NCBI GenBank assembly: GCA_009739215.1
Contig: VSJF01000004.1
Location: 2,356,001-2,420,000 of the forward strand
From: Floccularia luteovirens
Taxonomy: Eukaryota; Basidiomycota; Agaricomycetes; Agaricales; Squamanitaceae
Length of the DNA: 64,000 nt
Reading direction: 5' to 3'
The stretch's first letter is position 1. The number at the start of each line of letters is the position of its first letter. Below, in pieces: positions 24,552-36,399 of this stretch. Under the pieces are notes generated by a model. That model was not told where the DNA came from, ran no database searches, and saw nothing but the letters and a program-made list of their open reading frames with translations. The position numbers were made by a program, and so were the translations under genes.

Positions 24552-26637
24552 TCACAGCCCAGTAATATCGGTGCGGACAGGACCAGTGACACTCCATTGT
24601 AATACTAAATTGACCTTACCTTGCGAAGGGACAGAACAAATCCAGTTCAACTTTCCATCCTTCCCCAAAGATTCAACATTATGACCAGGCTCGTCTGCGC
24701 CATCCCATTGCGCAATAACACCTTTGCTCACCCTCAAAGGAGCAGGAGTTTTCAACACACCACTAGATTCTCCGGAAGGCAACGAAAGGGATGGGTTAAC
24801 CAACTTGACAGTAACTTGAGCTTCCTCTGAAATAGGAATTTGATCAATGATTTTAAGGTTTTCAATTGCAGTTGTTTTGGAATTGAAGATCATGATATGT
24901 TGTGAGAAGTCATAGTTGATGGTCTTGTTGTAGAACCCGCCTTGGGAGACTTTCTTGCTGCGAGGCTTGTATGTGACGCGGATAGAAGGGTCAACACTAC
25001 GATAAGAAATTAGTAAAGATCTATAGGGGAAGATGTAGATATAAAAATTGCTTACCCAAGAGGACAGTCGAAAGACTCCTCTGGACTGACAGCCGGGACA
25101 TCGGAACGTGAGATGAAGCTCCCATCAACATAAACGCTGGCCTGACCGCTCAGCAAGGTGTACTCGGACGCATTTTTAACCTTGGCCTACACATATTTTT
25201 TATTAGTCAAAGAAAATCCCATAAAACGATAATGAAAAAAACACACATTCAAATGTGTCTTCGAGTCCTTCTTCGGAACACACACCCACGACATCGCCGC
25301 ATCCAAACTCAACTTCGCAATGGTTACATTATGAGCAGACCCGTCACTCGGAATGGTGATCAGTCCTGGAACTTGGAAAGTGGCGCTGATGTTGCCTTTG
25401 GAAGATACAGCAAGAGCACGATGTTCCATTGGGTCACCTAAATCCGCCTGTATACCTGCACTCATTCCGTACGGAGAAACTGGGGAGAATTGAGGTGGTG
25501 CGCCAGCTGATGGCATGAACATAGGCATGGGACCACCATGGCGCAAATTTGACGCCTTGTTCGTATAGTTTACTACAGGGGGCCTGTAGATAGAAACAAG
25601 CCATGGGTCAAGCGTTGCAATACCAAGCCCGAATGTAGGTGTAGCAGTTTCCAAAGTCAATTGCACGTCATTCCAATTCTGATTTGAGATAGTAAGCATC
25701 AGTTACTATATTAGGAGAGCAATATGAGTATGAGTGCGAACCTCTCCTGTGCTCTGCGTGATTCCTGCTTTGTAGATGAGGGACACGCATTTTTCTTTGG
25801 CTTTCATGTCAACGCGAATGTCGTATGCTGCTTCCCATGTTGCATTGTGGACAGCTTGGGGTTTCCCATCAGCCATGGTATTATATATAGGCAGTAACTT
25901 ATAAACTCACCATAGATTAGTGCAATTTCAACTTCGCCCTCAGAACCAGCAAAAACACCAATGGATGCTTTCACATTCAATTTCTCTTCCTCATCGTCTT
26001 CATTAGACTCCCTCTTATCGAGTTTCAGCCTTTCACCATCTACTTTCTCTTCAACTTCCTCCAACTTTCTTTCCAGCTCAAGGAGCTTCTCATCCAACTG
26101 TGCTCCTATCGTTTCATACGAATCAATAACCTTTCTGAGGTCTGCGATGGCAATGTTTGGGATGTTTAAAGAAGACAGGTAGGACTGAAGTGCTCCGGTT
26201 GACTTTTTGCACCTCTCAATCGCTTTGGTAATTTTCTCCTTTTCAAGAATAGCGACTTCCAATTCTGGTGATGTATAGAGAATAGGAGATTTAGGGGTCG
26301 TTGACAATGTCACGTCATGTATTGTCGCAGCCCCCTGTCCCTCAACCCTATAACAAGTTTTCCAATAAGAAATCAAAATACATGTAGACTTGTTACGCAG
26401 ACAAACAAACCTGAAGGAATCATGATCAAGAACTCGGGGCAAACGAGTTATGTTCACTTGGTTCTGACCTGTTTTCACGGTAAACCTAAATACACGCGTC
26501 ACCTCTGCGCGACTCGAGTAAACGCTAACTGCACTAATCCTGCTGTCCTTGTTGGCAACCAGGTCAACCACGTTGATGACTTGTGTCAAGTTTGGCGGAG
26601 GAACATCGAGTTCAGCTTCGACCTTTGTAGATTGCAT
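24552..26637 (-). CDS. DUF4140/DUF4139 (mucoidy inhibitor A-like) protein, intact copy
   Basis: About 640 residues in six exons. The start MQSTKVEAELDVPPPNLTQ leads into the DUF4140 domain (RAEVTRVFRFTVKTGQNQVN, GAATIHDVTLS). A coiled coil with high Glu/Lys content follows (LDEKLLELERKLEEVEEKVD), then DUF4139, opening with HNATWEAAYDIRV and continuing with LETATPTFGLGIATLDPW, a Pro/Met-rich insert (GGPMPMFMPSAGAPPQF), GQASVYVDGSFISRSDVP and SVTGPVRTDITGL. No signal peptide or membrane helix is visible. Function is unknown in fungi; bacterial homologues are called MuiA. It is an inverted paralog of the decayed copy at 8841-10833, with the same introns and no frame damage. Confidence 0.88.
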
Positions 26638-27345
26638 TTCGTGTACCTCTGTAGTTGCAGTAGAGAAGATGGAGTATTAATCGGTCACTGAGCTCGAGGT
26701 TTTATATATGAAAGACAGGCGCCTCATTGTACACTGCTTTTAGTTCCGTTCAGGGGTATGCTTTATCCTTGGAACCTCTTGGGCAAGTGTGCATAGCAAT
26801 GCTCACAACCGTTACAGCGGATGGGTGGTGACCACACCATTCGATTGATAAACCTGATGGAATAATTCTGAGCCATTGACAGATTTTTTTTCTGTTTTTC
26901 TAATACGTAAAACTTTCAGGACTTTTGCATAATAATACAGCAGCACTGATGGAACTTACATAGCAGCTTGGATGCTGTACCCGCTTCAAGACACACTGGT
27001 AATGTCATTATTATAATGACATTTGAGACTTTTCGCTAAAAACCATGTACCCTGGAGGAGCATATCCAACGAGCAGTGTTAACTTTGCGCTATTTGAATC
27101 TGGGGGTTATAGAGGAACAAACGCGACATGATAAAATCACAAACTTCATAAATTCTCAACGTTAATAAGTGCGAATTTCAAGGCATACACTAGTTAGTTG
27201 TACAGATACAATTATCATAAAGAAGAAAAAACAAATTATGCCTAAATAGAATGTGACGAAAAAAAAGGAGACCAACCATCAACAACACAAAATTATATGG
27301 ATAGCTCTGTACTAGTAAACCCACACACAGATCAAGGATCAAGCT
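26638..27345. other. Intergenic region with TATA box for the DUF4139 gene
   Basis: Contains TATATAAA (minus strand, 26701-26708) about 65 bases before the DUF4139 ATG, and the 3' UTR of the ATAD2-like gene. No further gene seen. Confidence 0.45.
26701..26708 (-). promoter_or_regulatory. TATA box, DUF4139 gene
   Basis: TATATAAA read on the minus strand, about 65 bases upstream of the ATG at 26637, a normal distance for this window. Confidence 0.5.
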
Positions 27346-30300
27346 TCAAGGCGAACCAGATTCAGAAAAGGCATCTGCAATCTCTTGAACGAACTCTCGA
27401 ACTACATCCATCAGCTCCTTCACGAGTTGATCTCGTTCCCAGTCCGAACGATGACGCCAAACATTACCCAAGCAGGTTGCACGAAGCTGTTCCAATTGCT
27501 CGACAGTTAGGGAAGCGGTGCTATCACGTAAGAGACGTTGGAGGTCAGACACCAATTTCTCATCTATCCGGAATTCAGGAAGAGGAGGGGTTGGTGTTCT
27601 CTCGACTACCATTGGAATGGGGGAAGCATCCTTTTCTACTTCAGGAACCCTCAAAGTGTCTTCATTCGTAGTAAGGGATGGGGGAGTTGGAGTTCTCGGG
27701 ACATTTTGTTGCTGCTCTATGGGATGTGAGGGTCTTGGTGGGAGTACAAATGGATCGGAAGCGTCGGTGGGTTGGTAAGGTGTTGGCAACATGAATTCGG
27801 GTTGTCCTTGCTGTTGAACAAATGATGGAGCGAACGAATTACCTGGAGGAGTCATGGGGTTCAGGAGGAAGGGATCAAATCCTGCAGATCGGCGAGGGCT
27901 CTCATCGACTACCATATCACTTAGTGCTGGATCTTGTCTTTCAGTAGGGTTTGATGCGGCAACCAGACTCTGCATAGGTTCGACCTCTTCTGGTGCGAAA
28001 CGTACAGTGTGTACTTTGCCCGGGAGAGGTGACCTTGAACCCAGAAAGTCGAGTGGATCTTTCTCATGTTCATCTTCGCCATCCATTGCAACCAATCTAG
28101 AGCGTTTCATGTCTCTCACCGAGGCACCGTTTTCTTCTTCAGATGCATGAGAATCTCCACTATCTTCCCCGCGTTGACGCTTAAGCCGGCGTTCAAGTTT
28201 GACAGGATCCGTGATAGCCAACTCTGGTTGCTGGCCATTGTTGCGGGCGCTCCTCCTTGCACCAAGGGCGGCAGCATTATTTTCTGCGTTCTCTACGGCT
28301 TTCTCCTTTTCCTTGTTTTTCTTGTGCTCACGCCTTCTCTGACGTGCTCTAGCAGCCATACGCTCGCATTCTAGTTTCAATTGTGGGTCGAATTCTTGAA
28401 TGCTGACTTGGGTGGCAGTGAACATTGCTTGAGCTTTATACAGTCGGTCGAGGTCTTCATGGGATCGGACATTGGCATTATGAACCATCTTCCCCACGTC
28501 ATCAAGAAAATCTTGGGGTGTCAAGTATCGTCCTTTATAAAGTTCAGTATGCATCCTTTCTAGATCCATATTAAACAACGGGGGCCCTTGTGAAAATTGA
28601 AGTTGCTGTTGATGCTGTTGTTGCGGGATGTGCGGCTGTCCAAGACCTTGTTGCTGGTCTACAATTCCGTTTACCAGACCGTTGACTTGTGGTTCCTGAA
28701 TGGGTATGTTCGTTTGTACCACTTCTATAATTTCCACGCTTTCGGTATGACCATTTTGACCATTCTCCATAATTCCATTCACTTCGATCAAGGGAGGTGG
28801 AATCTCATCAAAATTGTAATTATATTCCTCCTTTCATGAAATGTCAATACCACGAAGAAATATTATGCATCGAGATGATGACTAACCGATGCACGTTTAG
28901 TGAACCTTTTGAATTTCCGCTTGAGCTCAGTCAAAATAGGACCCAAACGATATTTCAACAGCGTAATCACACGCTGGTCAGCTTCTTCTTGTAAAGCCAA
29001 TTCGGCAGCAGTAGGCTGCCTCGGTTCCGGTGGAGGAGCGATTGGAAGTTCCTCAAGAATTCGCTTTCTCCTTTTGATACCATCAGCAAACTGATTAGGT
29101 GGACGAAGAACGTCTTTGAGGAGTCCTTCGAAGAATGCTTCCCTCTTTTCAGCGTTAGGATATGATAGTTCCACACGATTGACTTTGGTGTGGCCAAACC
29201 ATTCTTTCACGTCGTGCGGGAGTCCAGAGAAGTGACCATCGACGATGGCAAGGAGTAAGATAGGGTCGGTGGGGGCGAGGGTATCGAGCATTGCACGGAC
29301 GGTGGACCTGGATGTTTCTGACACGGCTGCACACCATCCAAATAGGGAAGGTATATAAATCACGGATGGTTGGTGACGTTTGGCTTCTATAAAGAGTTGG
29401 ACGATCGCGGCTTCCACTGTCTATTTAATAAAAGTATATTAATTTGAATTCAAGTAACTTGGAATTTAGTTCATACTCTTGTTGAATCACCCATGAGAGT
29501 GCCAAGTTCGAGACTTTGAATGTGATATCCTTCTAAATGATGTAGTACCGCTTCTGCAACGTAAGTTTGTCCCATGCCTACGGGTCCATGTAGAACTATA
29601 CGAGGTCGATACACACGTAGCGTTTGGATTGCTGATGAATGACGTGAGTTATGGAATTATAATTCATTTATATGCGCGTAAAGTAACTGACATTGCATGA
29701 TCATCTCACGTTCAAGTGCACCTTCTTCACCCCCTTCGTCCTCAAACTCAGCTTCTTCAAGTGCACTGAGCTTCTTGTCCATGGGCATCACACGCTCAAT
29801 TACTGATTTGACTTTCTCGAGCGCGTCACTTAATAGCGAGACAAACTGAGGTGGTAGCGGTGCTGCTGCTGAGGAAGAAGACCTCGCAGATGATGGAACC
29901 AGTTCTACTTCCTGTCAAGCGTAGTTCAAGCAAAATATAGTACAACGCACTTTTGATGGATATCATGAAATCCCTCAGTCCTACACCAATGGTTTCAGGT
30001 TTGAGCAACAACCTGTCGTTTGATTTATAGATCTGGGGATATCGCCTCTGAATTGCGTTCAGTGTTGCTTCAGTGCACAGAGCCTATATACATTATAAGG
30101 GACATGTCGTTATTATCATTGAAAGGTGTGGCTCACCCTGAGATCGGCACCCCCATAACCTTTGGTTAGCTTAGCAAGACCTCTGAGTCTCTCTCGCCCC
30201 GCCTCACCCTGGCTCTCACCCCATCCCTCCCAGCCCCTAGTCATTATTCCCAGAATTTTTTCTCTTGCTTCCAAGCCCAGGTAGACCAAAATAAAATTCA

Positions 30301-32115
30301 CGATCAAACCTCCCAGGTCTTCTCAGTGCAGGATCAATCGCATCAGGTCTATTCGTTGCCCCGATCACGACAACTTGACCTCTTCCATCCATACCGTCCA
30401 TTAAGGCCAAAAGGGTGCTGACAATCGAGGCATGGATCTGATCTTGTTTCGAAGATCGTACCGGCGCTAAGCCATCTATCTCATCAAAGAAGATAATAGA
30501 GGGTTGGCACGTTCGAGCCTCTTCGAAGAGAAGACGGAGCTGACGCTCGGCCTCTCCGACCCATTTGGAGAGGCAATCTGCGCCTTTGCGCATGAAGAAT
30601 GCTGAGAGATGATGGTTTATATGCATTTGTTGTCGGCAATACATTGTCACTTACATATTTGTTTACCATTTGATCTGCAGCTGGCCGCCAGTGCTCTGGC
30701 AAGCAATGTTTTACCGGTTCCCGGAGGACCATGGAAGAGAACGCCACGAGGAGGGGTTATGTTAAACTTCTGGAAGACTTCTGGATACAAAAGGGGTAGT
30801 AGAGTCATCTCCTTGAGCGAGTGCACATCTAGGATAATTTAATTTTCTCTTCTTGATGAAGAGAGTTGACATCACTCACGATCGTCAAGACCACCAACTT
30901 CATCGAAAGTAACGTTAACATTAACTCCAAGTGGGTCCGCGTCCGCCAAAGCTAAATCATATGAACATTATTTCATCCCAGACTACACAAGAGGACATAC
31001 CAGCATCGCCAATTTTCCCGAGATTCGAAGGTGTTCCCGCAGCAGCCAAATCTCCAGGGAGCAATCCTCCTGCTCCAGCAGATCCAGCAACAGCTCCAGT
31101 ACCGAAAGTTGCCATACCACCAAAAGGCTTCCTGGGCGTTCTTGTAGGGTAATCCGAGTCCTAAAGTTCATGAGTAAAAGAAGGATAGATCTGATATGAA
31201 GATACTAACAGAGTCGTCACCACCCATACCCATCCATCGCCCAAGTTCGGCACCTGATGCACTCCACCCCAGACCACGACCTTTGCCCCCTTTCCCATGA
31301 TGCCCGCTCTTCCCGTTAGCTCGACCACCAGATGTTTTAGGCGGTGGTTTAGGTAGATCCTCTAAGGGTGGCGGGATGGCATAATTTATGGGTTGTCGCT
31401 GTCTCAAAGTATAATGCTTTCCATCACCCTCATCCTCTGGTTCTGGTTCTGGTTCCGGCTCTGGTTCCATATCGAGGTCAGATGAAGTCTGTGGCGCGTC
31501 GTCAAACGATCCATCGGCATCAGCTGAAGCACCAGAAGATGTCTGGTCAATATAAACATCTTCTTCCTGAGAGGCACGAGCTGCAGTCCGACGTGTTAAT
31601 CGACGTGTGCGCTGGGATTTACTCGGCGAGCCATGCGCTGTTCCATTTCTTTGAGGTTCACCTTTTGAGGTAGGCTTTTTGCTCCTATTTCGTGTCAAGT
31701 ATCGCCGATTCCCGCTTTCCTTCTCGTCGTCGTCAGGGACGACAAAGTCAGCAAGATGAGTTTCATTGGGATTGGTTTGTTTACGAAGACGGAGTCGTGT
31801 TAAACGCTGGGATCGCCTGCTGCTTTCATCTGAATGCTCGCTCTCAATTTTGACATCTTCGTTGAACAAGGCTGCAGCTTCTGGATGATCTGGAACCTCT
31901 TCGGGGTCACTTTCGAGATAAGTCTTTTTGAGTATCCTGCGGCCTGAACGAGTCGAGTAGAGAACAGGAGCTATGTTTTCAGGGTCTTCATCGTCTTCTG
32001 GTACATGAATCTCCATCGACTTTTCGCTCTCATGATACTCTGAGCCAGAGGGGCCAGCACTTTCTGAACCAGTCCTACGACGACTTGAGCGACGAATGCC
32101 AGGCCCTGTGGCCAT
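27346..32115 (-). CDS. YTA7: Yta7/ATAD2/Abo1-type AAA ATPase with bromodomain-like C-terminus
   Basis: Nuclear chromatin ATPase handling histone H3-H4 in transcription and replication. Start at 32115 ([14 protein letters not shown]); the frame is open further upstream but MATG is the likelier start. The acidic/basic N-terminus carries an [14 protein letters not shown] run. AAA1 has [12 protein letters not shown], Walker [16 protein letters not shown], Walker [17 protein letters not shown] and the arginine-finger region [23 protein letters not shown]2 is degenerate: [16 protein letters not shown] has Gln in place of the Walker Lys, as is usual for this family. The bromodomain-like segment reads [38 protein letters not shown] and is followed by a basic coil ([16 protein letters not shown]). 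Short introns lie mainly in the ATPase half. Looks intact. Confidence 0.92.
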
Positions 32116-33374
32116 GGAGGGTAGTTTGATAGTGAGCTGAGTGGAAAGATGGAAGTTGTTGTGGTAAGTTGGATCGGGGTTCTGGGAGAAGCTGTTATGT
32201 AGTGGCAGAAGCGAGTTGCCCAAATTTGCCGAGTGCATCAAAAAGGGTGAAGCAAAGATCACCCCGAGGTGGTTGTTGCCAAAAACCCTTGACAGCGAGC
32301 AAGGCAACTAGACGACGTGTATGATGATGAGCAAAGAGCAGACTCGAGTTGAATGAATCTTGCAAACTGAAAAGCTTTGTTTTCGCAGAGCAAAACGGTG
32401 GCGGTGCTTGTTTGGTTGTGTTTACCACGTCCCGGTTACTCACCTTCTGTTCAACCATCCATCCTCGCTCTAACCTCGCTACACTTTCAAAATTCTTTTA
32501 ACCTCATTTGAAAGAACTTTTGCAGTTAAGAAGAGGACAGTAGATTTTGGAAATCTGAGCTAGTTTTGGATGTTCGAAATTGTGCGGCATAACCAGGCAT
32601 TTGTCGAGGAAAAAAGAAAGAAGAGAAGAGAGAGAGGACCTGCGGGTTCTTTTGGCGGTGGATGTCGAAAGTCAAGAGCAAACGCAATCGTTTTGCTCTT
32701 TTTCTGCAAACTCCTTTGCCTGTAGGTTTGTCACGTCCTCTACAGCCGTGATGTGTGACATGATGTGACTATCACGGATTTTCCGCTTTCAAAAATCCGA
32801 ACAATTTGATCCCGACTCGAAAGGCTTCTATCTTTCGACTGTCCAAAGCGTCAGTTTTGCGAAGACACTGAATGGTGTAGTGCAACTGATACACCACTGA
32901 AGACTGGGGATCTACAAGGATTTCAAGTACTTCAGCTTGTAAACCCGCTGAAGTTGGAAATTAACAAGCACGTTTACCGCACTACCAGTTCAACTGTTCA
33001 ACCATCTGATAAAGACCGCGCAGAGTAAAAAGCGCCCGTTTGAACACTTCCGGAGAAATATAGGCTCATTAGGTCGATAATTCTGGAGTATAAACTAGTG
33101 GCATATAAATGAATAGTTGGAAGTAATAGTACGTCTACACTCATATCATTACTTTATATCTATTGAGCTCAGAGAACCACATGACAACAAGGTGATAAAT
33201 TTTGAATTAACATTCCGCTAGTTACTTGAAAACCCCCGTAGCAAAGCTGAAGCAAGAATGAACAACCCCAGATCTAGTTCCCCAAATACTATGGTCGGAC
33301 CCCGTATTGAATGTTGCTTTCGAGGTACACGCTTTCCGACGGCCGGCCAACTTGTAATTAGATGATATTTACAT
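32116..33374. other. Intergenic region without recognised gene
   Basis: About 1.26 kb upstream of the ATAD2-like gene and downstream of the Costars gene. Small open frames (for example 32580-32768) have no recognisable content. Confidence 0.4.
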
Positions 33375-33820
33375 CTACTCTTCCAGTAACACAACCGGCA
33401 CATCTTTATCTCTGGGCATCATAAGCAACTCCGCATCAAATGCAACCTGAGATACAAATCAATAGATCAGCGTTTATTTACCAACAATATCGCGGAAGAC
33501 AGATAAACTTACTTTCTTTTGCCTTTTCGCAGACCGCAGAGTTCCGTTCAATGCCTCAACTATATCAGGGCAGAGCGTCGACATTCAAAAATTACCAGCT
33601 ACTTTGTTTCCTAGAGAAAACTCACGAGTATTCGCAGTTTTCTCAAACAAAATACCATAGGGTATACTACTCTTTCCATCTGAGTCTTTCGTCCCGTACG
33701 TCTTTATTGCCTCTGGAAAGAACGAAAAGTTCAATATAAGGATTCGCTCTAAGGTGAGTCTCTCCAAATGCACAAAATTTCCTTACCTTTCAGCACGGTG
33801 ATATCATGAGATGTGTCCAT
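33375..33820 (-). CDS. Costars-domain protein (ABRACL homologue)
   Basis: About 79 residues spread over four tiny exons: 33787-33820, 33626-33712, one starting TTGAGGCATTG near 33560, and a last one ending at the TAG at 33375-33377. Joined pieces read DITVLKEAIKTYGTKDSDG, SIPYGILFEKTAN, LEALNGTLRSAKRQKK, VAFDAELLMM and DVPVVLLEE. These align along their whole length with human ABRACL, where the matching pieces are the SKNADGK, FEALVGTLKAAKRRK and GELLLQGVHDD segments. Costars proteins promote actin dynamics and cell motility. All four joins are GT-AG and in phase, which supports the model strongly. No single open frame exposes this gene, so it is easily missed. Confidence 0.87.
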
Positions 33821-34428
33821 AACTGAAGATAATTCATCTAATCGTGATCAAAATAAGATCGAAGGGACGTATTTGGATCAGAGCGCCTTGACAAATATGT
33901 GCATATTCCCGCCAAACATGAAGGTAACCGTCAGGAAGTCCACCCGACCAATACATCACATGTTGCCAAAAGAGTAATAAATATGCGGGCTTCGGCCCAC
34001 TCATAAGTGCTACAAGTTGTGTACTTGTCAGTTGACTGTCGAAGTCATATGATGTACGTTACCTGTTTAATCGTGAACAAGATCGACATTGTCTCAGGTA
34101 GCAAGCCCACCAAGGTTACAGAGAAATACGGGCCTACGGCTAATATTAACAGTGGCCCCCGCTACTAGTCTTAATAAAATACCCTTTTTGCGGGAACATT
34201 GCGCGCATCAAGTTCTCTGTTGGCGTACACCAACCATTCAAGAAGATCTCCAAGTCGGCAAGCGACATAGACCACAGATTTTTTGATATCTTTTGGCGAG
34301 AGCCGACGATCTTATTGTCTATTTAAAAATACAAAACAATAGATCGTCTATGTCTTGCAATAGGTGCTATATCAAGTGCTGCTTTCTTGCCCGACTGGCC
34401 AGCCCGCCTTGAGATCACTCTTTGCAAA
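33821..34428. other. Divergent intergenic region
   Basis: Between the starts of the Costars and DUF6534 genes. Holds an imperfect inverted repeat at about 34308-34350 (CGATCTTATTGT ... ACAATAGATCG) around an A/T loop. No gene seen. Confidence 0.4.
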
Positions 34429-36075
34429 ATGCCGCCATTCGCCTTCCTGTGAGCACCTTGCTCAATCCGACAGTAACGCATTTACTTACCAGCAATATTG
34501 TAGAACAGGACCTCTGGTTAGTTTCTTTAACTTGGCTCATTGTTACGTTTATTGAATGCATACATATATAGCTCGTGGGCACCTATTTTCACTGCCTCCT
34601 CTTTGGTGTCTTTCTCGTCCAACTTTGTGCGAAAAATTTGTTTCACCTCTTTCTCGTATACTGAGCAACTATCCCAGACGAATATTACAATACTTTCAGA
34701 AACACCGATAAGAGGCTCATAAGAGCTGTTGGTATGTGCTAAATTCTATTAACCAAATCGGCATTGTGACTAAACCTCCCAACAGTATATTTTATCGCAG
34801 TGCTTGAAGTTTTGCAAGCGGTTTTAATCCCAATGTCAACATTTCAAGTATTGGTCATTGGTTTCGGTTCTTCGAGATATCTTGTTATTACCCCTTGGGC
34901 CTCCGCCGTTGCGCCGGCAATAAATGGGCTCAGTAATTCTGACCCAATTCACTCATAGATGATAACTGACAACAAGAATAGTTGCGTATACCGTTCAGGT
35001 ATTCTTTGCATGGTTCGTTGCAAAACATAGTCATCCAAGGATTATCTTAATTGACATATGTCATCGTACCCAGGAGAATCATGACGCTCAAGCCGGATAA
35101 GATTGGTCGCCTCCTCGCTGCGATAGTATTTACTGTGCGTGCAGTAAATCGACGTCTCTTCGAAATATGAACTGACGCAGAACATATCAGATTGCTCTTA
35201 TGCAGTTTGCTTGCTCCATCGCCGTTGTTATTCAGGTGCCCATGATCCTACCTCACATGTATAATGTTATAACGGTCGGCTTCAGTACTTCCTTATGCAC
35301 AAAAATGCATCTCGTATAAAAGCCTTGAAGGATACCGGAATTGTATACTTAACCCCACTTAAAAATCAAGAGATCTGCTAATAAGTCATCTTAGACCTGG
35401 TTAACGGGAACATTTGCATGCGACCTGACCATTGCTTCATGCATGGTGTACCTCGTAAATAATTCCACAAGCCATAGGAGAATCATTAACTCATACGCTT
35501 TATCTATAGCTTGCACAAGCAAAGAAAAGGACTCCATTCCCATCATCTGCTTCATTAATCAACTCTCTTATCGTGAGTACGGTTGAGACAGCACTAGTCA
35601 CAGCAATCTTCGCTTTCCTTTCGCTGGTCCTCTATCTCATCTATCCAGATAATTTCTTGCACGTATGCATGTAAGTTCCTTATTCTCCTCTTTTGTTACT
35701 CATTTTTATATCTTTGTCTTATCAGGGAATTTATTCTTGGGCGACTGTATGTTACCCTCCTCAAGCTCGAGTTTGGCAATATTCTAACTACAACCTTATC
35801 TTAGATTTGGCAATGTATTACTCGCATCTCTCAACGGTCGCGCCCGGTTCCGTAACATGAATACAGCTTACGACTCTTTGGACAAACCAGATTCTGGCGG
35901 TCCCCTTGCTTTCCCATCCGAAATCAGTACTCGCGCTTCGGGGAAGTCAGTTTCAAATGGTAATATTTGCCGCAGGTGTAAATCTCAAGGGCAGGACGGC
36001 TCTCGGGACCTGATTGTCATGAAATCGACAGAGACGAGGCATGATGCTTCAGATGTGGATATGGTTCTCTACTAG
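34429..36075 (+). CDS. DUF6534-domain seven-helix membrane protein
   Basis: Agaricomycete membrane family of unknown function with about seven helices. Reconstructed by intron phase through about ten short exons. The start MPPFAFLTGPLLVG is followed by TYFHCLLFGVFLVQLYEYY, NTDKRLIRAVVYFIAVLEVLQAV, ITPWASAVAPAINGL, VAYTVQVFFAWRIMTLKPDKIGRL, VFTIALMQFACSIAVVIQ, TWLTGTFACDLTIASCMVYLL, TVETALVTAIFAFLSLVLYLIY and the diagnostic domain end FGNVLLASLNGRARFRN. The soluble tail includes a Cys-x-x-Cys-containing piece (ICRRCKSQG) and ends DVDMVLY at 36075. The FFAWRI and LLASLNGR signatures are typical of DUF6534. Every join is GT-AG and in frame. The start rests on splice phase and is slightly less sure. 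Confidence 0.85.
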
Positions 36076-36399
36076 CGCTGTGTTGAATTGCACTGAGTTC
36101 TGACCTATTTTCATGTTTTTTAGGAAAAGCATTAACATTCGTCAACACCAACAATATTCTTTTTCCTCCACCTCATGCAAGCCACTCCACAGATACACCC
36201 TCAATCCTCTGTCCATTTTTGAAAAATTGACAGAAAAACAATTTCGAACGTCCTCAAATGCTGTCCATTGTGTTTCATTTTACATACGAACAAAAGGCAT
36301 GAAATATGTCATGGCACTTCATTCATTCAGTTTTGGTTTTTCTGTGATGTTCTGTTTTACATAACCTCCCTGTATTGTGTTCCGTGTAATGAATGCGTA

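Noticed and set aside
24552..26637. Inverted DUF4139 copies as terminal repeats of a large transposon
   Set aside because: The repeats are ordinary multi-exon genes with conserved single-copy genes between; no transposase, target-site duplication or terminal repeat seen.
31431..31475. Short tandem repeat (GGTTCT/GGTTCC units)
   Set aside because: It encodes the EPEPEP run in the ATAD2-like N-terminus; ordinary coding low complexity.
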